Shown here one piece after another: positions 30,601-47,945 of a stretch of DNA of 64,000 nucleotides. Made by a program: the position numbers and the translations under genes. The notes below the pieces were generated by a model. That model was given only the letters and a program-made list of their open reading frames with translations. It made no database searches and was not told the origin of the DNA. How positions within the stretch are numbered: the stretch's first letter is position 1; each line of letters begins with the position of its first letter. The DNA is from Fomitopsis serialis (lineage: Eukaryota > Basidiomycota > Agaricomycetes > Polyporales > Fomitopsidaceae), in NCBI RefSeq assembly GCF_022376445.1, contig NW_025954961.1:620001-684000 (forward strand), written 5' to 3'.

Positions 30601-31458
30601 CCGTCTGACCTGAGTGGATTGATGAAGAAGTTGCCGCCCCCGTCTTCGCTCGTTGGGTACCGCCTGAACCCCGTCGAGTTCGAGAAAGACGACGACACCA
30701 ACTACCACATCGACTTCATTACCGCCGCCTCCAACTTGCGTGCGATGAACTACAGCATCAAGCCCGCAGACCGTCATACGACCAAGCAAATTGCTGGCAA
30801 GATTATTCCCGCCATCGCCACCACGACTTCTCTCGTCACAGGTCTGGTGTGCTTGGAATTGTACAAGGTCGGTTGATATGTGATATGCGTCGTGCGCTGT
30901 CCTGACTGGTTGTTTCAGCTCATTGACCACAAGCAGAAGGTCGAGGACTACAAGAACGGCTTCGTTAACTTGGCCTTGCCCTTCTTCGGTTTCTCCGAAC
31001 CCATCGCGCCGGCGAAGCAAAAGTATGGGGACACCGAGTGGACTTTGTGGGACCGCTTCGCGTTCAACGGCGACCCGACTCTCCAGGATATCGTCAACTG
31101 GTTCAAGAAGGAGCACAACCTGGATATCACGATGGTCAGCCAGGGTGTTAGCATGCTGTGGAGCTCATTCATCGGCAAGAAGAAGGTAAGGGATTTTTTC
31201 CGTCATCTACATATTGGCGACCGCTCATTGACGAAATGCTGTTATAGAGCGAGGAGCGTCTGCCCATGAAGTTCAGCAAACTCGTCGAACACGTCAGTAA
31301 GAAGCCAGTCCCTCCGCATACCAAGCATTTGATCGTGGAAGTCATGGTATGCGACGAGAGGGTGAGGACGTAGAGGTAAGTTGTCGTCCTGTCTCATGGC
31401 TAAGGTCAACCGAGAGTAACCATGACGTTAGGTGCCGTTCCTCGTCGTGAACCTGTGA
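27643..31458 (+). CDS. UBA1: Ubiquitin-activating enzyme E1
   Basis: Activates ubiquitin by adenylation and thioester formation for the whole ubiquitin cascade. Start [20 protein letters not shown]; early exons 27,643-27,719, 27,771-27,790 and 27,841-27,906. Visible parts: first ThiF-like repeat ([31 protein letters not shown]), the FCCH-type insert ([20 protein letters not shown]), the second adenylation domain with nucleotide loop ([15 protein letters not shown]), the catalytic-cysteine region ([18 protein letters not shown]), and the ubiquitin-fold domain ending [12 protein letters not shown]. The third intron (27,907-27,956) starts GC, not GT. At least seven one-base losses in runs break the frame (near 28,024; 28,111; 28,466; 28,489; 29,000; 29,021; 29,490). 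An essential gene with this many clean single-base breaks points to consensus error. Confidence 0.96.
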
Positions 31459-32675
31459 TGCGTCAAAGGAAGAAAGTGTACGGTCGATAGAAGTGACAAC
31501 AGGATCTTGTAGCTAATATAATACTGATACGTCGACATGAATCGCAAACAACGCTGTATTCTCTCAATCTGCATGACCGTTATTCGAGGCGCACATGAAC
31601 ATGTTGGGTTCTCTATAGAAAACCCATGATTACTCGCCAGTGTCTTGAACACAGTGTATTAGGTTAGCGGCAACGCAACGAACGGCACGACAGCAGCGGC
31701 AACATCGAACAGAGCTCGACCATGAGATATGGGCACGACATAACTGGTCTCCGATTGGCAATGACATATACAAGCAACGAACAGCTATGGATGTCTCGAG
31801 ACACAAGTGCGTACTACCTACAGAACACGAAGCGGGAGACGCGGGAATGAGGGTATGCTTCGTGGGGGTGTCGACAGTAAGGAGGGAGGGATGCGCGGGG
31901 GTAGGCAAGTAGAGCCAGGTCTGGTCATCCGATGGGGAAACAGAGACTGTCTGATGATGGAGAATGTGCGATACGTGTGTTTTGTAGGGTTTTCGAATGT
32001 TTTTGTAGCTGATAGTGCAAATATGAGCAACAATGAAAACGTGCAGAACAACGTCAACGAGCAGAGGCAGCGACGTAAAAACATTAGGGGTGATAGGCCG
32101 TCACAATACCGGATAGGGGAATCTGTACAAAACGAGTTCCAGGAACAACGAGTCCGAGATGGAGGAAACTGTCCATTGATCGGAACGTGCTGACCGTGGA
32201 CCCTTGCAAGGCGGGGCAGAACGTGGCAGACGTCTTGTATAACTGGCCACGACGTGGACTATCAAAGCCGTCAAGCCTCGCGCTTGAGTCCGGATTGGCG
32301 AATATATACGAGACGCATGGAGGCGATGATGAATGGCCGAGGAAATATGTGGCGAGCCTGCGTTGGCAGGGTGATGGATGTCATCAAGGATGGGAGAGCC
32401 CAAAGAGACGAAACGAGTCGATGCGGCGGGGACCATAGGGCGAAACAGAAGTCAAGGAGAATATCAGGCTGACACGAGTGAGGGAGTGAGGAGGAACGAC
32501 CTAGCGCTGGCGCAAGGACGTCCGAGTGGGGAGTATATTACAAGGTGTCGGCAGCCGGGAGGACTATGGTAAAGCAGGATGAACACCGGACGAGACCTCG
32601 GGTCTCTACGGCGGACATCGCAGCAAGTCTAGTCTTCTGTCGGAAATCTAGGGGGACAGGTCAACGAAACACGAC
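31459..32675. other. Intergenic, 1.2 kb
   Basis: Convergent tail-to-tail space between UBA1 and the cyclin gene. Several open frames exist, but none has family resemblance or splice logic. An A-rich stretch lies at about 32,020-32,110. Nothing is annotated. Confidence 0.5.
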
Positions 32676-35128
32676 TCAGACCTTCAACGGCCTCTGGTGG
32701 TACTCGAAGGATCGGTCGTAAAGCGGAGGATAGACATCGCCAGGGCTCCAGCGCGTCAGAGCGGGCGGCGGAGCGAAGTGACCCTCGGAGAGACGAACGT
32801 CACTATAACCCTGGTCGTATCTCGTCTGCGAGTAGGCACGCTGACGACCTTGGGTATGGTCTCCGACCGCCTGGTTGTACGACAACGACTGCGAGCGGGA
32901 ATGACCATGAGTAGCAGGGTATGCATACTCATAGCCCACGTGCGATGGTCGAGCATATACGAGAGGCGGGGCGTACGCTGCAGAGGCCAGTTGCTCTTGC
33001 TTGTGTCCATAACCATCATAGGGCCACGCAGACTGCTGAGATTGCAGCACTTGGTGGAACGGTGGAAGCAGGGGCATGGCAACAGGAACCTGGGCAATAG
33101 GTTGTGGCGCAACGTACTGCCTCGAGATGCGAACGTCACGCATTATGGGCTCATCGGCGGCAGGACTCCACCTCGCAGGAGGTGGCAGCATTCTCTCGGG
33201 CTCGACGACCTTCTCGGTACCATGCGCGCGACGCGAAGAGCTTGCGCTGCTTACGCGACGCCTCGGCAGGTATTCCTCCCGCAGGGGTCCGTCTTCATCC
33301 AGATCGATCTCCAGGACATCTTCATCGTATACCTGCGCATCGATTTGGTCTCTCTTTTCATCCTCGAGACCGACGAACACCGGTTCGGGTGGCATGGTGC
33401 AAGTAGTGTTCTCGCAGCAGGTACGCCCGACCCCAGTATGGATCAGGCGCTCGATTGCCTTGCGAATGATGGTGTGAGGGCTCGATGAGGGGCGCGAAAT
33501 CGGCTGGGGGCACGCCGGAGAGTGCAGGGACGTATGGTACTCGTGGATGTGCGACAACCAATCCGTCCAGTCATGCGTAGAGACCGACAGATCGTAACGG
33601 AATATGTCCAGGGCGAGCGATTCCAGCTTGTTGAGCGATTGCACCGGTACGTTGGAGATAGTGTGCCTACAACCACCCGTCAACCGCCGTACTGTAGTGG
33701 ATGTAGCACAAGAACATACCAAGTCTTGTTAGAGAAAGTATGGTCGTCCAGCCACTTGTTCGCTAGCATACATCCCAGAAGGATGAGCCGGAAGGGAGCG
33801 TAGGACTCTATGACATCCCTGTCAAAGCTCATGTGCGCCTCGCCTAGCAACTCGGCTCGGAAGCGGATTTCTTTCCGGTGCCTTTCGCTGTCCAAATTGA
33901 CAGGGCCGAAGAAGACCGGCAGGCGAACGATGTACCACAGCGCGAGGAAAATCGCTGACGGCTGTAGCAACGTGGAAAGTAACATCGAATGAGTCGAACT
34001 GGCCAGGTGGCTCGGAGGCGAACTGGAGTAGTGCTTGAGGAACGCCCTGAGTAAAACGACGTTAGTAACCGAACGGAACATCAACTTCACAATGTGAACT
34101 TACATAGGCTGCGCGTACTCGGAAGGCAAGCTCATGCCCGTCGTGCACGCCTTCCAAACGTACGTCGCGATCCAATCAGAAAGCGGCTCAGCCAGTTTCT
34201 TGTAAGCGGCCGTGGCAGTCGGCGTGACTACAGGCTCGGGAGCCGGTGGCGCCACGGGCTGTTCGGCCTGCGCGTAATTCTGGCATTGCTGGCACTGAGC
34301 ACCGCAGCACTGGTCCTGGTAGGCATACCGCACCTCACGACTCGTACTGACAGGCAGACCGCACCCGTATGAAGGCATAAATGGAGCCGCAGCGAATGCG
34401 CTGTCGACGAAATCAGCGAAAGGGGTATTTGGGCCCATGGGACTAGACGCGGGATCGGCCACGGGTGCGCCGTCAGGGGACATGTCTTCGAACACAGGGC
34501 TGAACGCTCCTCGCCCGTACTCCTCAGAGACGTACATACCACCAGAGCCAGCATTGCCGTAGGACCCGGGAGTGTTTGTCTCGTAATCTTGGTAGCGAGC
34601 GTCCGGATAATCCTCCACCATCATGTCGTCGTACTCCGCACCAGCTACCGGAGACACTCTCGTAGAGCGTGAAGCGTCGTCGCAGTGCCATCCGTGGACG
34701 CGTGCAGAGTACATGTTCAGCTCCACCTCGGGGCTCCGCGCGTACATGTCGGTGGCGCGGAAAGCAGGCCCTATACTCGCGAGCAGGGTAGAGACGGGCG
34801 GGATGCGAGCTTGCGCGGGCGCCCCTTTAATGACCGCCGCGTTGTCCGCAACGGTCAACCCCTCTTCAAAACCCGGACGAGACAAATCCTGTGCGTGTGT
34901 GAGATCCTCCTCCCAAATGCGCCGCGGCTTGTTTCTCCTCCAGGAGGGCAAGGAACTGATCCACTCCTCGCGCGTGGCGAACGAAGGCGGTGGCCCGCTG
35001 GGAGGCAGGGGCAGAGAGTGGGTCAAGTGCTGAAAACCAGACGAGCGAGAATCAGCGACGGCAGATTGATTGATCTTGATTACTGGGTGCGCTGGCTGCT
35101 TGGGGTAGTAGGGGACGGGAACTGGCAT
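32676..35128 (-). CDS. Cyclin-domain protein, PCL/Pho80-like
   Basis: Regulatory subunit of a Pho85-type cyclin-dependent kinase (inference from family). ATG at 35,128 (MPVPVPYYPKQP); a longer frame upstream has no ATG. Exons: 34,104-35,128; 33,720-34,046; 32,676-33,666, with donors GTAAGT and GTATGT. The N-terminal 300 residues are disordered and hold a Cys/Gln cluster (QDQCCGAQCQQCQ). The cyclin box follows (LSDWIATYVWKA; RLILLGCMLANKWLDD; then LNKLESLALDIFRYDLSVS). The C-terminal 250 residues are Tyr/Pro/Gln-rich and disordered with an acidic stretch (DEDVLEIDLDEDG). Such long flanks are common for basidiomycete PCL cyclins. Confidence 0.85.
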
Positions 35129-35941
35129 CTGCAATTAAGAGGGAAGGAGACCTCTGCTGCAGTCCCTGCGAGGCGGTGGGCCTTGTGCGTGGGCTGCGGG
35201 CGGGGGCCGAAAAACAGAAGACGAGAGAGAGAAAGCCGGTCGTAAGGTAAGTCGTTAAAGGAAGAAATGGTAGAAGTCGGGTCGACGATAGCGTTGAATA
35301 ACAGAACAGGTTGTGGCAAACGCGCAGCGAAGGCGTGCCTTTTCGGAAGCTCGAGGAGGCGAAGCTAGTCCGGACAGAGGGGGTCGAGTGTTCGAGCTAC
35401 CTTCAGACCAGCCTGGAGTATCTCTAGAGGAGATTCTCGGGAACGCCCTCTCCTGTCGACGTCGTCGCTGTCGTCGGTGGCGGGGGGATGGAGAACTGGC
35501 AACGAGGGACCGACAGAGGAGGGTCGATCCAGGGGGGCCAAGTGGTGGTGGCTGCAAACGATTTCTCTCTTTCAACGTCCTTATACGCGCTTACGTAACT
35601 TTCCCCCACGCCCGCGCCTCCACGACCGTGTTCCGCCTGCGTGGCCCTGGCAGCGCCGCGCCCGAGCTCGTCTCCGCATGACCGCGCAGCCTGCTCCCTG
35701 ACTCATGTCCCCGCAGGCTGCTGCGTGCCGGCCAGGCGACGCCAGCCACGGGCGTCGCACGGCACAGCGTGGGCGCACCGTTGCACCGGCGGGCGAGGGC
35801 GTGGCAGGCAGCCTAATTGGGGCGCGGGCAGGGCACGTGTGACGGATACGCGACACCGTGACGGGGTCGTAACGCGCCTCGTAACGCGACTGGGGCGGGC
35901 GCTTGTGTGGCGGGCATGGTTTTCCCCAGCTGCGAACGCTC
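35129..35941. promoter_or_regulatory. Divergent intergenic region between the cyclin gene and FAR11
   Basis: About 810 bp between divergent ATGs. It is GC-rich near 35,440-35,880, with no recognised element and no supported coding sequence. It must carry both promoters. Confidence 0.5.
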
Positions 35942-38900
35942 ATGTCGGCCCAATCTCAGGACAATGCAGGCACGTCTCAGATCGGCCTCGATTCCATCAC
36001 CCTCGGCCAGCTAAAGGCCATGGTCGGCTCCGCGCCAAAACCAAAGGCAGGTATCGTCGGTCTGCGTGTGCGCCCCGAACCAACGTCCTAAACGCTCACA
36101 TGAGAGAGCAGCAGTGCTATTACGACTTCAAGTATGACGACGAGGACACCGTCCTTAACGAGATCGAGGAGTTTTACTCGTACGTGGAGATGCCCCAGGT
36201 AGCCGAGAACCTCAAGGCTTGGGAAGGCTCATTTCCTGGAGGTCTGTGTCTTCGTGCTACCGCATGTCTCGCCTAACCTTGCGCTTTTCTCAGTCTGGAT
36301 GAGAGTTCGTTCGCGCAGCGCAAGGCGCATGTTGAGGTGTTGCTCGAGAGCTTGGAGCATCGCGACGCAGAGATCAGGTTCACCAACGCGCGTAGACTAC
36401 TTTACGTGTTGCAAGGTGCGTCGGGTCCGCACGCCGCTCCCGTTTGTGTTTGACATGGGACACAAGGCACGTTGCCGAAACGACTTCGGCGGAACACCAA
36501 TTGCACTGGATCTTTGAGAACTGTAAGGTCGTCCGGGCGGCCAACGGCTTGAGCAACGTCGTGGAAGCCATCAAGATCGCGAGTTCGAAACATGACCTAC
36601 TATGGTACATTGCTGTCCCGTAGGCGATGTGACTGACGCTAATGCATACCACAGCAGTTTGTCAGATGCGGACGCGGCGCGTTTCAATATCTCCGCCCAG
36701 GAGAAGGTGGATTTCATGGAAGAGGTCACGACTGAACTTTCCGTCTATCTTGCCATGCTATATCACATGGTGAAGTATTCAAAGGGCACGATGACTTCGC
36801 TGATGAACTCAGTGAGTTTGTCTGCACCACACAGGACCCTTGTGCCTCCTGCTGACAGCCTGCCGCTCAGTGAGTCTGGAGCCTCCATTGCCCGTCTATC
36901 TTTCAATGTGGTAGCCGGCCTCCGCGACAAGAGCGCTAAGGGCTATCCGGTGAAGAAAGTTCGTTCTATCCCTGATTATGTGCGATGTTATCCATCTCAT
37001 CTTCTTCGCAGCTCCTCCTGGTGCTCTGGAAGACCCTCCTGACGTGCTGTGGCGGCATCCGTGAACTTGCACGCGTAAAGAATCTCGCGCGAGAGCTAGC
37101 TGGGCTGCCGTCGGTGCCCGATGAAGGTGTGCCCAATCTACCACCGGATGAGCATTTCATCTCACGCACAGCCCAGCCATACCTATCAAGGCTTCGCCGC
37201 TCGATATCGAAGCCTTCAGGTCGGAGATCACTGTCAAGTATCCGACATTCACCCCTCCTCCGGCCCCGGTTCCCGTCGCAGCTCCCATCCCCGTGCCCGT
37301 CTCAACATTGAAACTTGCACAGGCGTACTCACCCATTCCAGTTCGTCATCATTACGATCATGATGACACCGAGTCGCAGCAGTCAGGCATGGCATCCAAC
37401 GTGCCTGGTCACCCGTTCCAGCAGATCCAGCAGTCCAATTCTGGCTTCCGGCAGATGCCGCAGTCTGCCACGCCCGCACCGAGCCCTCCACCGTCACCGA
37501 AGCCGAAGAAGCAGCAGTTCCAGACCGACCAGAATCGTCCGTTCCTGTTCCCCTTCTCGCGCAGTCAGATGAGGTACAACGGGTCACGGCTGGTCCCTTT
37601 CGCTATCGACGAAGCGGACAAGTTGTACACGAAGCACATGTACGTGAGCTTGTCACTCTGGCAGATGTGGCGGACACGAGAAGAGTGCATGACCTCCGAG
37701 AGCGGGCTGGAACGCATGCCGGGTTCTGAACCATTGAGCGAACCCAAGTTGGCGCCTACTGTGCGTCTCATCTCACGCGCGAAGTTCGTCACAGAAGCTT
37801 ACTTTGCCTTTCGTAGGTGTCACCAGAGGACGAGACCACAGAGACGTTGCCAGATCTTGCCATGATTGACGCCAAAATTGCGGATGCGGATGCGGCACTT
37901 GCGAAAGCAGACACCACCGCCGAAAAGAAACGACTGCAGATTCGCAAGGAAGATCTCATGCGATTAAAGCGAATCGAACAAATTTATGTTAGTACCACAT
38001 TCGACATTGCGCGCTCCTCTGAAGGCGCTTACAGACATCCAGAGTGCAGTGCTACCCGTTCTGCAGGGTTGGGTACTTGTCCTACTGAAGTTGCTCCTTG
38101 CGACGGTCTCAGCGGCCACGGGAGCACCTCCGCAAAATGTTGCTGCTGCTGGCTTCCCGGTCTCAGCACGTAAGTTGGTCGCTGTGTCGGCATTTGTGTG
38201 ACTGATCGTAACACGTCCCGTCAGCCCTTAACGAACCCACTGCGCCGCCTCCCACTCTTGAGGAGATTGATGTCACTAGGCATAGAGAGATCAATTCAAA
38301 GGCGGTGTCTGCAATCTTGTTGCTGACCCTCAAATGGTTCAAAGTTTCTCGTGAGTGCTTCTCAGCCGGATCAATTCACCAACTGCTAATGTCAATCCTT
38401 GTACAGATGCGATGAAATTCCATCATCTGGGACAACAATTACTGGATACGAATTGTCTGCTACTGATCCTGAAGATGTTCGGTCTGCAGGAGGTATCTGT
38501 CACCATAGTGTCCAAGGCTGACTCGCCTGAGAACAAGTGAGACACCAGCTGAGCTGCTAAACCAATCGACTAATGCGACCAGCTTCTTCCATTACTGCCA
38601 GAGTAACTTCTCAAAGAATCCTCAAGGCGCCAGACCTGACGACAATGGGAGGCCAGCCCGGCAGACGATCACAGAATGACGACGCTACCAAATGGGCTGA
38701 AACACGAAGAAGAGATTGACATGCTGACCGACTTCTCATGGCGCAATTTCTTCTCAGTGATCAACTTTGCGAAGATTATGCAGAAGCTCTCAAAACATCG
38801 GTCGCATCGCATCAGAATGCTGGTTCAGTATAAGAGCTCGGTAAATTGGCTGTCAACCGCTGGAAGGAGCGATGCTGACACGGGGTGTAGGCTGTCCTAA

Positions 38901-40153
38901 AGCGCATACTGAAAGTGCAGCATCCGCTGTTGCAGCTCCATGTACTCAAACTTATCAAGAGTCAAGTTCCCTTCTGCGGCAGAAAATGGAGGCAGTGTGA
39001 GTTCGATCCCCAGCTGATACCCACATGTGCGATCAACTCGTCATCAGCGAACATGCAGGTCATCACTGCGATCTATCTGAATTGCAGACCGGACCTAAGA
39101 GACGAATGGCTCTCGGGGATCGAAGTAGACGATGTATCGGACGCTCAGGTATGTTCTGTCAGCATTCGCCGAACCGAAGGTCTTTTGCTTAGTGCGATGC
39201 ATTGCTATAGGCTCAGGAACAAGCGCTACGGCACTTAGTCAAGTTCTGTATGTTGAGTCAGACATATCTAGCGGAGTCACGGCTGAAATTCGTATCAAAC
39301 TAGACAATACAAAGCGGTACGGCGCAGCAGCAGCGCAACATCCCGGCATGCACAAGCGCGCCGCGAGCATTTCACACCACCTCGAGGGTCTGCATCCTGG
39401 ACCGGAACTTTCGGGACTCATTCGGCCAGCCGGCACTCCGAACACCACTGACGCAGACGTGTTCCCGCCACTGCGTGCACATGCGTCCGAATCTTCGACC
39501 AACTTCCTGCCTTACATCACGGAGGATATCGCGTTTGAGGAAGAATACGAGGAGTACCTCTCGGACCTTGGCTGGTTCGATGATCGGCACCAGCACCATA
39601 CGTCAGGACAGGTTCCCCTTCTCACTAGTGGGGGCACCTCAGCGTGGAGCAGACTGCCCGAGTATGCTTCTGACATCGCAGACGGTATCAGCGACAGTGA
39701 GAGCATCGTCTCTATCGGGGAGCTGGGAGATGCGGCACGCATGGACGTCGGAAAGGATGATCGCGACGTGCCTGATGAGAACGTGAACAATTGGGAGGTG
39801 AGCTGATCGACGATCTGCGCCCTGGCCTAGCTGGTCCGTTCCGTGAGCTGACCTGTCTCTTTCCGTGACGCTTCAGCACATGAGCCCCAAGACGATGGCC
39901 GCCCTGACGCAGAGCCCAGCACGCACGCGACGATCGAGTTCCGAGAACGGTCTGAGGCCTATCCTGCCGTTCGACCTGGATGATGGCAGTGCGATTGGTG
40001 AAGAGTCTGAGGAAGAAGAACTTGGACCCATGCCTCGGGAACCGTCAGGTCCCTTCCACGCCGGCGCTGGCGTCGACGAAGTCGAATACGCCTATGGGTA
40101 AGCGTGCCTCCGTCTGCATTCTTGCTATACTGACTGAAGATCGTAGGGTGTGA
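35942..40153 (+). CDS. FAR11: STRIPAK subunit Far11/STRIP (N1221 and DUF3402)
   Basis: Scaffold subunit of the STRIPAK phosphatase-kinase complex, which in fungi controls fusion, development and TORC2 signalling (family knowledge). ATG at 35,942 (MSAQSQDNAGTSQIG). The N1221 region opens with YYDFKYDDEDTVLNEIEEFYSY. Helical blocks follow (VEVLLESLEHRDAEIR; LPLSESGASIARLSFNVVAGLRDK; LLVLWKTLLTCCGGIREL). The middle contains a Gln/Pro-rich linker. The DUF3402-like C-terminal half includes RPFLFPFSRSQM, ADKLYTKHMYVSLSLWQMW, LPVLQGWVLVLLKLLLATV and DFSWRNFFSVINFAKIMQKL. Many short introns occur, including one just before the last two codons; the stop is at 40,151-40,153. The 3' ends of FAR11 and DPH1 are 109 bp apart. 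Confidence 0.92.
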
Positions 40154-40262
40154 ATGGACGTTACGGATTGTAGTATACCTTGCGTACTTGTCGTCGCGCC
40201 GTTCAATGATACATTAAATCAAGCATCTAGCGATACATGAAGTGGTAATTCGCTGTGATCGT

Positions 40263-42014
40263 TCAGTATGTCGCCTTCGTCCGTGCTACCGCCCAAGGAC
40301 TACCAGCTGCGTAGAAGTCCATTGGGTATATCCCTCCCTCCCTCTTTTCGTCGTAGCCTTACTCTCCATCCATCCAACAGCCTTGCCAACTGCTACAGCG
40401 GTCTCATATGGAGTGAGCAACGGCCGGTCAAACGCATACCCCAATCTATTGACAGCGTGGACAGGACGTCTGCACAAAGGTGGAATGTGGGGGGTGAAGA
40501 GGGCAAGCTTCGCGGGTGAAGTTCAGAGAGGAGGATGGGCATATAGGGGATCTGCGTGCGCGAGGAGCTAAGCTGGTGTGTGATGGCCTGGAGCTGCTTG
40601 AAGCTGCCCTGGCGGCCCAGCGTGCCGAGACGACCCCCATAGGGAGGCTCGACGCTCCTTGGTGCGTGGCGCGACGCATGTCCGGAGAGGCGCAAGCTTG
40701 TATGCTGCGCCGCGCTGCTGGACAGCTTCGTCCCGTACGTGCGCATCTCGGTGTGATGTACCGTTCGCGAGTGAACTTCTTGGATAGGGGTCGTATCTGA
40801 AGGCCGGACGGAAGGGTTGGCGATCATGATGGATTCTAGGTGGAACCGACCGTCCCCCAGTAACTGCAGAGAAACCACTATGACAAGGAGAATGGATTTG
40901 AACGTGCCCACGTACATGAGAGCGTCGACATCGTTCAGCCTGGCGCCGTGCATCCCAGAATCTCCCCCGGCGACAGTGGCTTGGAGCGCGGTATGATGCG
41001 TCGTATTTTCCGGTCCATACTTTGGTCGTCCCAACGCAAGACTGTCCCGTCCTGGCAGAGGTTCTTCGATCGTCTTAAACCGATGGAGACTCTTCTGCGT
41101 ACTCGGTGGTGAGGTCGTCCTTTAGCTGCGACAAAGCCGCTACAAACTGAATCGTGGAAACAAGAGCTAGCCTGGTCGACTCCTGAGGTATCATGGAAGA
41201 CCCTGGGTGTGATTCTTTCGAGTCCGGATGTGGACTCTCCGCCGAGAGGGACCCTCTATTCGGAGATGATTGTTTTGCGTCAACGGCCGACCTGCGGGTA
41301 TCTGTCTGTCTGTCTCCTCGGAGTCCAGGAGAGCTTCGTGGAAGCGTCGTCGATCGGTGGGGAAGTTGAGGCGGAGCGTCTGGATCAAGTGGGAGGAGTC
41401 GATAGCTATTTCGACGAAGATATATAGGTCTTGATGGTCGTTTGGTCGATGGGGACTACGGAAAGTGGTATGAATCTCCATGATCTCATACTAGTCAGAG
41501 GTTGAGTTGACTGACCGAGACAGCTATGACCGTAATGCACAAGCATGTCGCAGCCTAGAGCGACAGCGGTATAATCGTCGATGCAGCATGCACCATAGGT
41601 AACATCACCCATGATCACAGTAAGCGCATCCGTGAATCTAGATATGAGAATTGTCAGTTTGGTCATACGGCTGCTGAAGAGGGCGACCAGCACCTGCGCA
41701 CCGTTCAATGATATCCGCGATCGTGCATGCAAACATCTGCAGTCCCTCGGGCATCTGCAAGGCGACCATCTTTGCGTTATTCTTCCTTACGTGATGTATT
41801 GTTTTGTGAATCTCGAAGGAGTAGTTTGTGGGTAGCTGCTTTATCGCTGCGTTGAGTTGACATCGTTTAGGATGTCCTGGGGGATCTGGGTTGCGATACC
41901 CGGGGAAACGCCTGGCTTGGACGGAGTAGCAGACTTGCTGCCGACAAAACGCTTGCGAGGTTTCGTAGCATTCTTCGACCCAGAGGGCTTGGGCACCGGT
42001 GTACTTTCGCCCAT
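40263..42014 (-). CDS. DPH1: Diphthamide synthase subunit (3-amino-3-carboxypropyl transfer)
   Basis: With Dph2 forms the [4Fe-4S] radical-SAM enzyme that starts diphthamide on eEF2. ATG at 42,014 ([12 protein letters not shown]). Key pieces: [51 protein letters not shown], which carries a cluster cysteine; VHYGHSCL, a second; [18 protein letters not shown] near the end; and [14 protein letters not shown] before the stop at 40,263-40,265. Frames shift at single-base losses (for example near 41,860, 40,790 and 40,810), always next to doubled bases. A multi-exon gene. Its start lies 191 bp from the divergent SR-protein gene. Confidence 0.9.
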
Positions 42015-42205
42015 GACGGAGTGGAGGTGAGAGTGGACAGACTTGTCTCTGCCACTGACCTGCGGTGGCTGAGCAATCGTGAAATCTCACTCCGGGATCT
42101 CTTCTCGATCACGTTCAGCACCACCCTTGTGACGCCGCCTGGGAGTGACGCGTGACACGCGTCCTTCTCCTCCCGCCACCGCACAACCTCAAGTTCAGTA
42201 GCAAG
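42015..42205. promoter_or_regulatory. Bidirectional promoter DPH1 / SR-protein gene
   Basis: 191 bp between divergent ATGs. No TATA box was recognised. The compact head-to-head arrangement suggests shared regulation of two RNA/translation genes, which is inference. Confidence 0.55.
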
Positions 42206-43102
42206 ATGTCGACCCGAGGCCGCTCAACCTCCCCGCATCCGCTGCACGATGAGGACGTTGAGATGGACAATGGAAATGGCTTTGACAAGCCACACGCCAA
42301 GGTAGTCGTAGTCACCAATCTCACCCGTAATGTCGTCGAGGCACACCTCCGCACAATATTTGGGTTCTACGGGGATATCACTAAAATCGACCTGCCGGTG
42401 TTCGGAAAATGTGCGTTTGATCACTCTGTGTAAAACTCTGACTATACTAACGCCACACCAGCTGGACAGAACCGTGGAAAGGCAGCGGTCGAATACGCAG
42501 ACACCGCCTCTGCGCATAGGGCCGCCTCGCACATGGACGGCGGCCAACTGGACGGCGCAATCCTCAAGGTCGAGCTTTCTGATTTGCCCGTTCGTTCACG
42601 ATCGCGTTCGCCGCGCCCTCCTCCACGACCGCGTTATGGACGCGACCGCCCCCGTTCTTTCTCTCGAACACCATCACGCTCTCGATCCCCGCCACGACGC
42701 TACGGACGCGACGCTGGTCGCTTCCGCGACAGCTACCGGGGCAGGCCATTTGCCCGCCGCGGCCCACCTCCCAGAGACACTTATCGTCCACCCTCGCGGT
42801 CCCGCTCTCGTTCCCCCATCCGCAGAGTCGATCGCTTAGTGCCGAGAAGGCGGTCACCTAGCTACGAGCGTGGCGGCACAGGGTATCGTCGCGGCCGAAC
42901 TCGCTCGGCGAGCTATTCCGTGCGGTCAAGCCGTTCCCGCACGAGGTCTCTTACACCCCGGTCTCGATCGCGTTCTGCATCTTACTCGTCCTACTCGCGG
43001 TACTCTCGAAGCAGGACCCGTTCTCGCACGCCTAGCCCACGAAGGAGAAGCCGGAGCCGCGATGATATCAGGGACAGCAGGTCTCGCTCTCCAAGGGACT
43101 AG
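42206..43102 (+). CDS. SR-type RNA-binding protein with one RRM (RNPS1-like)
   Basis: Nuclear splicing/mRNA-processing factor. ATG at 42,206 (MSTRGRSTSPHPLHDEDVEM). Exons 42,206-42,410 and 42,462-43,102, with intron GTGCGT...CACACCAG. A single RRM spans roughly residues 30-115: RNP2-like VVVVTNLT, GFYGDITKIDLPV, RNP1-like NRGKAAVEY, and GGQLDGAILKVEL. The remaining 180 residues are an RS domain with many RS/SR dipeptides (SRSRSPRPPPRPRYGRD, SRTRSRTPSPRRRSRS). One RRM followed by a long RS tail matches RNPS1 and similar fungal factors; exact orthology is not certain. Confidence 0.88.
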
Positions 43103-43341
43103 TATTCTTCGACATTCGTTCTCGTTTGTTCACCTGCGAAAGATTGCTTTCCGTGCTCCAAAAATGCTTTGTGTACCAGGGACTATTCGTTCACCATGTG
43201 TGCTAAATGTACAGATAATCTAACTCGTGTGTCCAAAAGCGGGTATTAGGCATTAGTCGCTGGCTATTGAGTCATCATCTGCAAGGAAAGGCCTGTGGGG
43301 ACACCTTCAGCACCGATGGGTTGTGCAAGAGGCTGTGCCAC

Positions 43342-47850
<4,509 letters not shown>

Positions 47851-47945
47851 CGACGCGCTACACGTGACAGTTCATTGAACTTGGGCGCGTCGCGAGTCGC
47901 GTCAGCGTCGTCTCTCCACCACTGGCGAACGTCTACCCTTGCACA

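Noticed and set aside
27643..31458. UBA1 as a dead duplicate
   Set aside because: Every break is a one-base loss in a run and all catalytic motifs are kept; consensus error explains this better.
31807..32193. 128-codon frame in the UBA1-cyclin spacer
   Set aside because: No splice structure or recognised motif; sits between two 3' ends.
38995..39010. GAGTTCGATCCCC resembling a tRNA T-arm
   Set aside because: No matching acceptor, D-arm or anticodon stem; it lies within FAR11 coding sequence.
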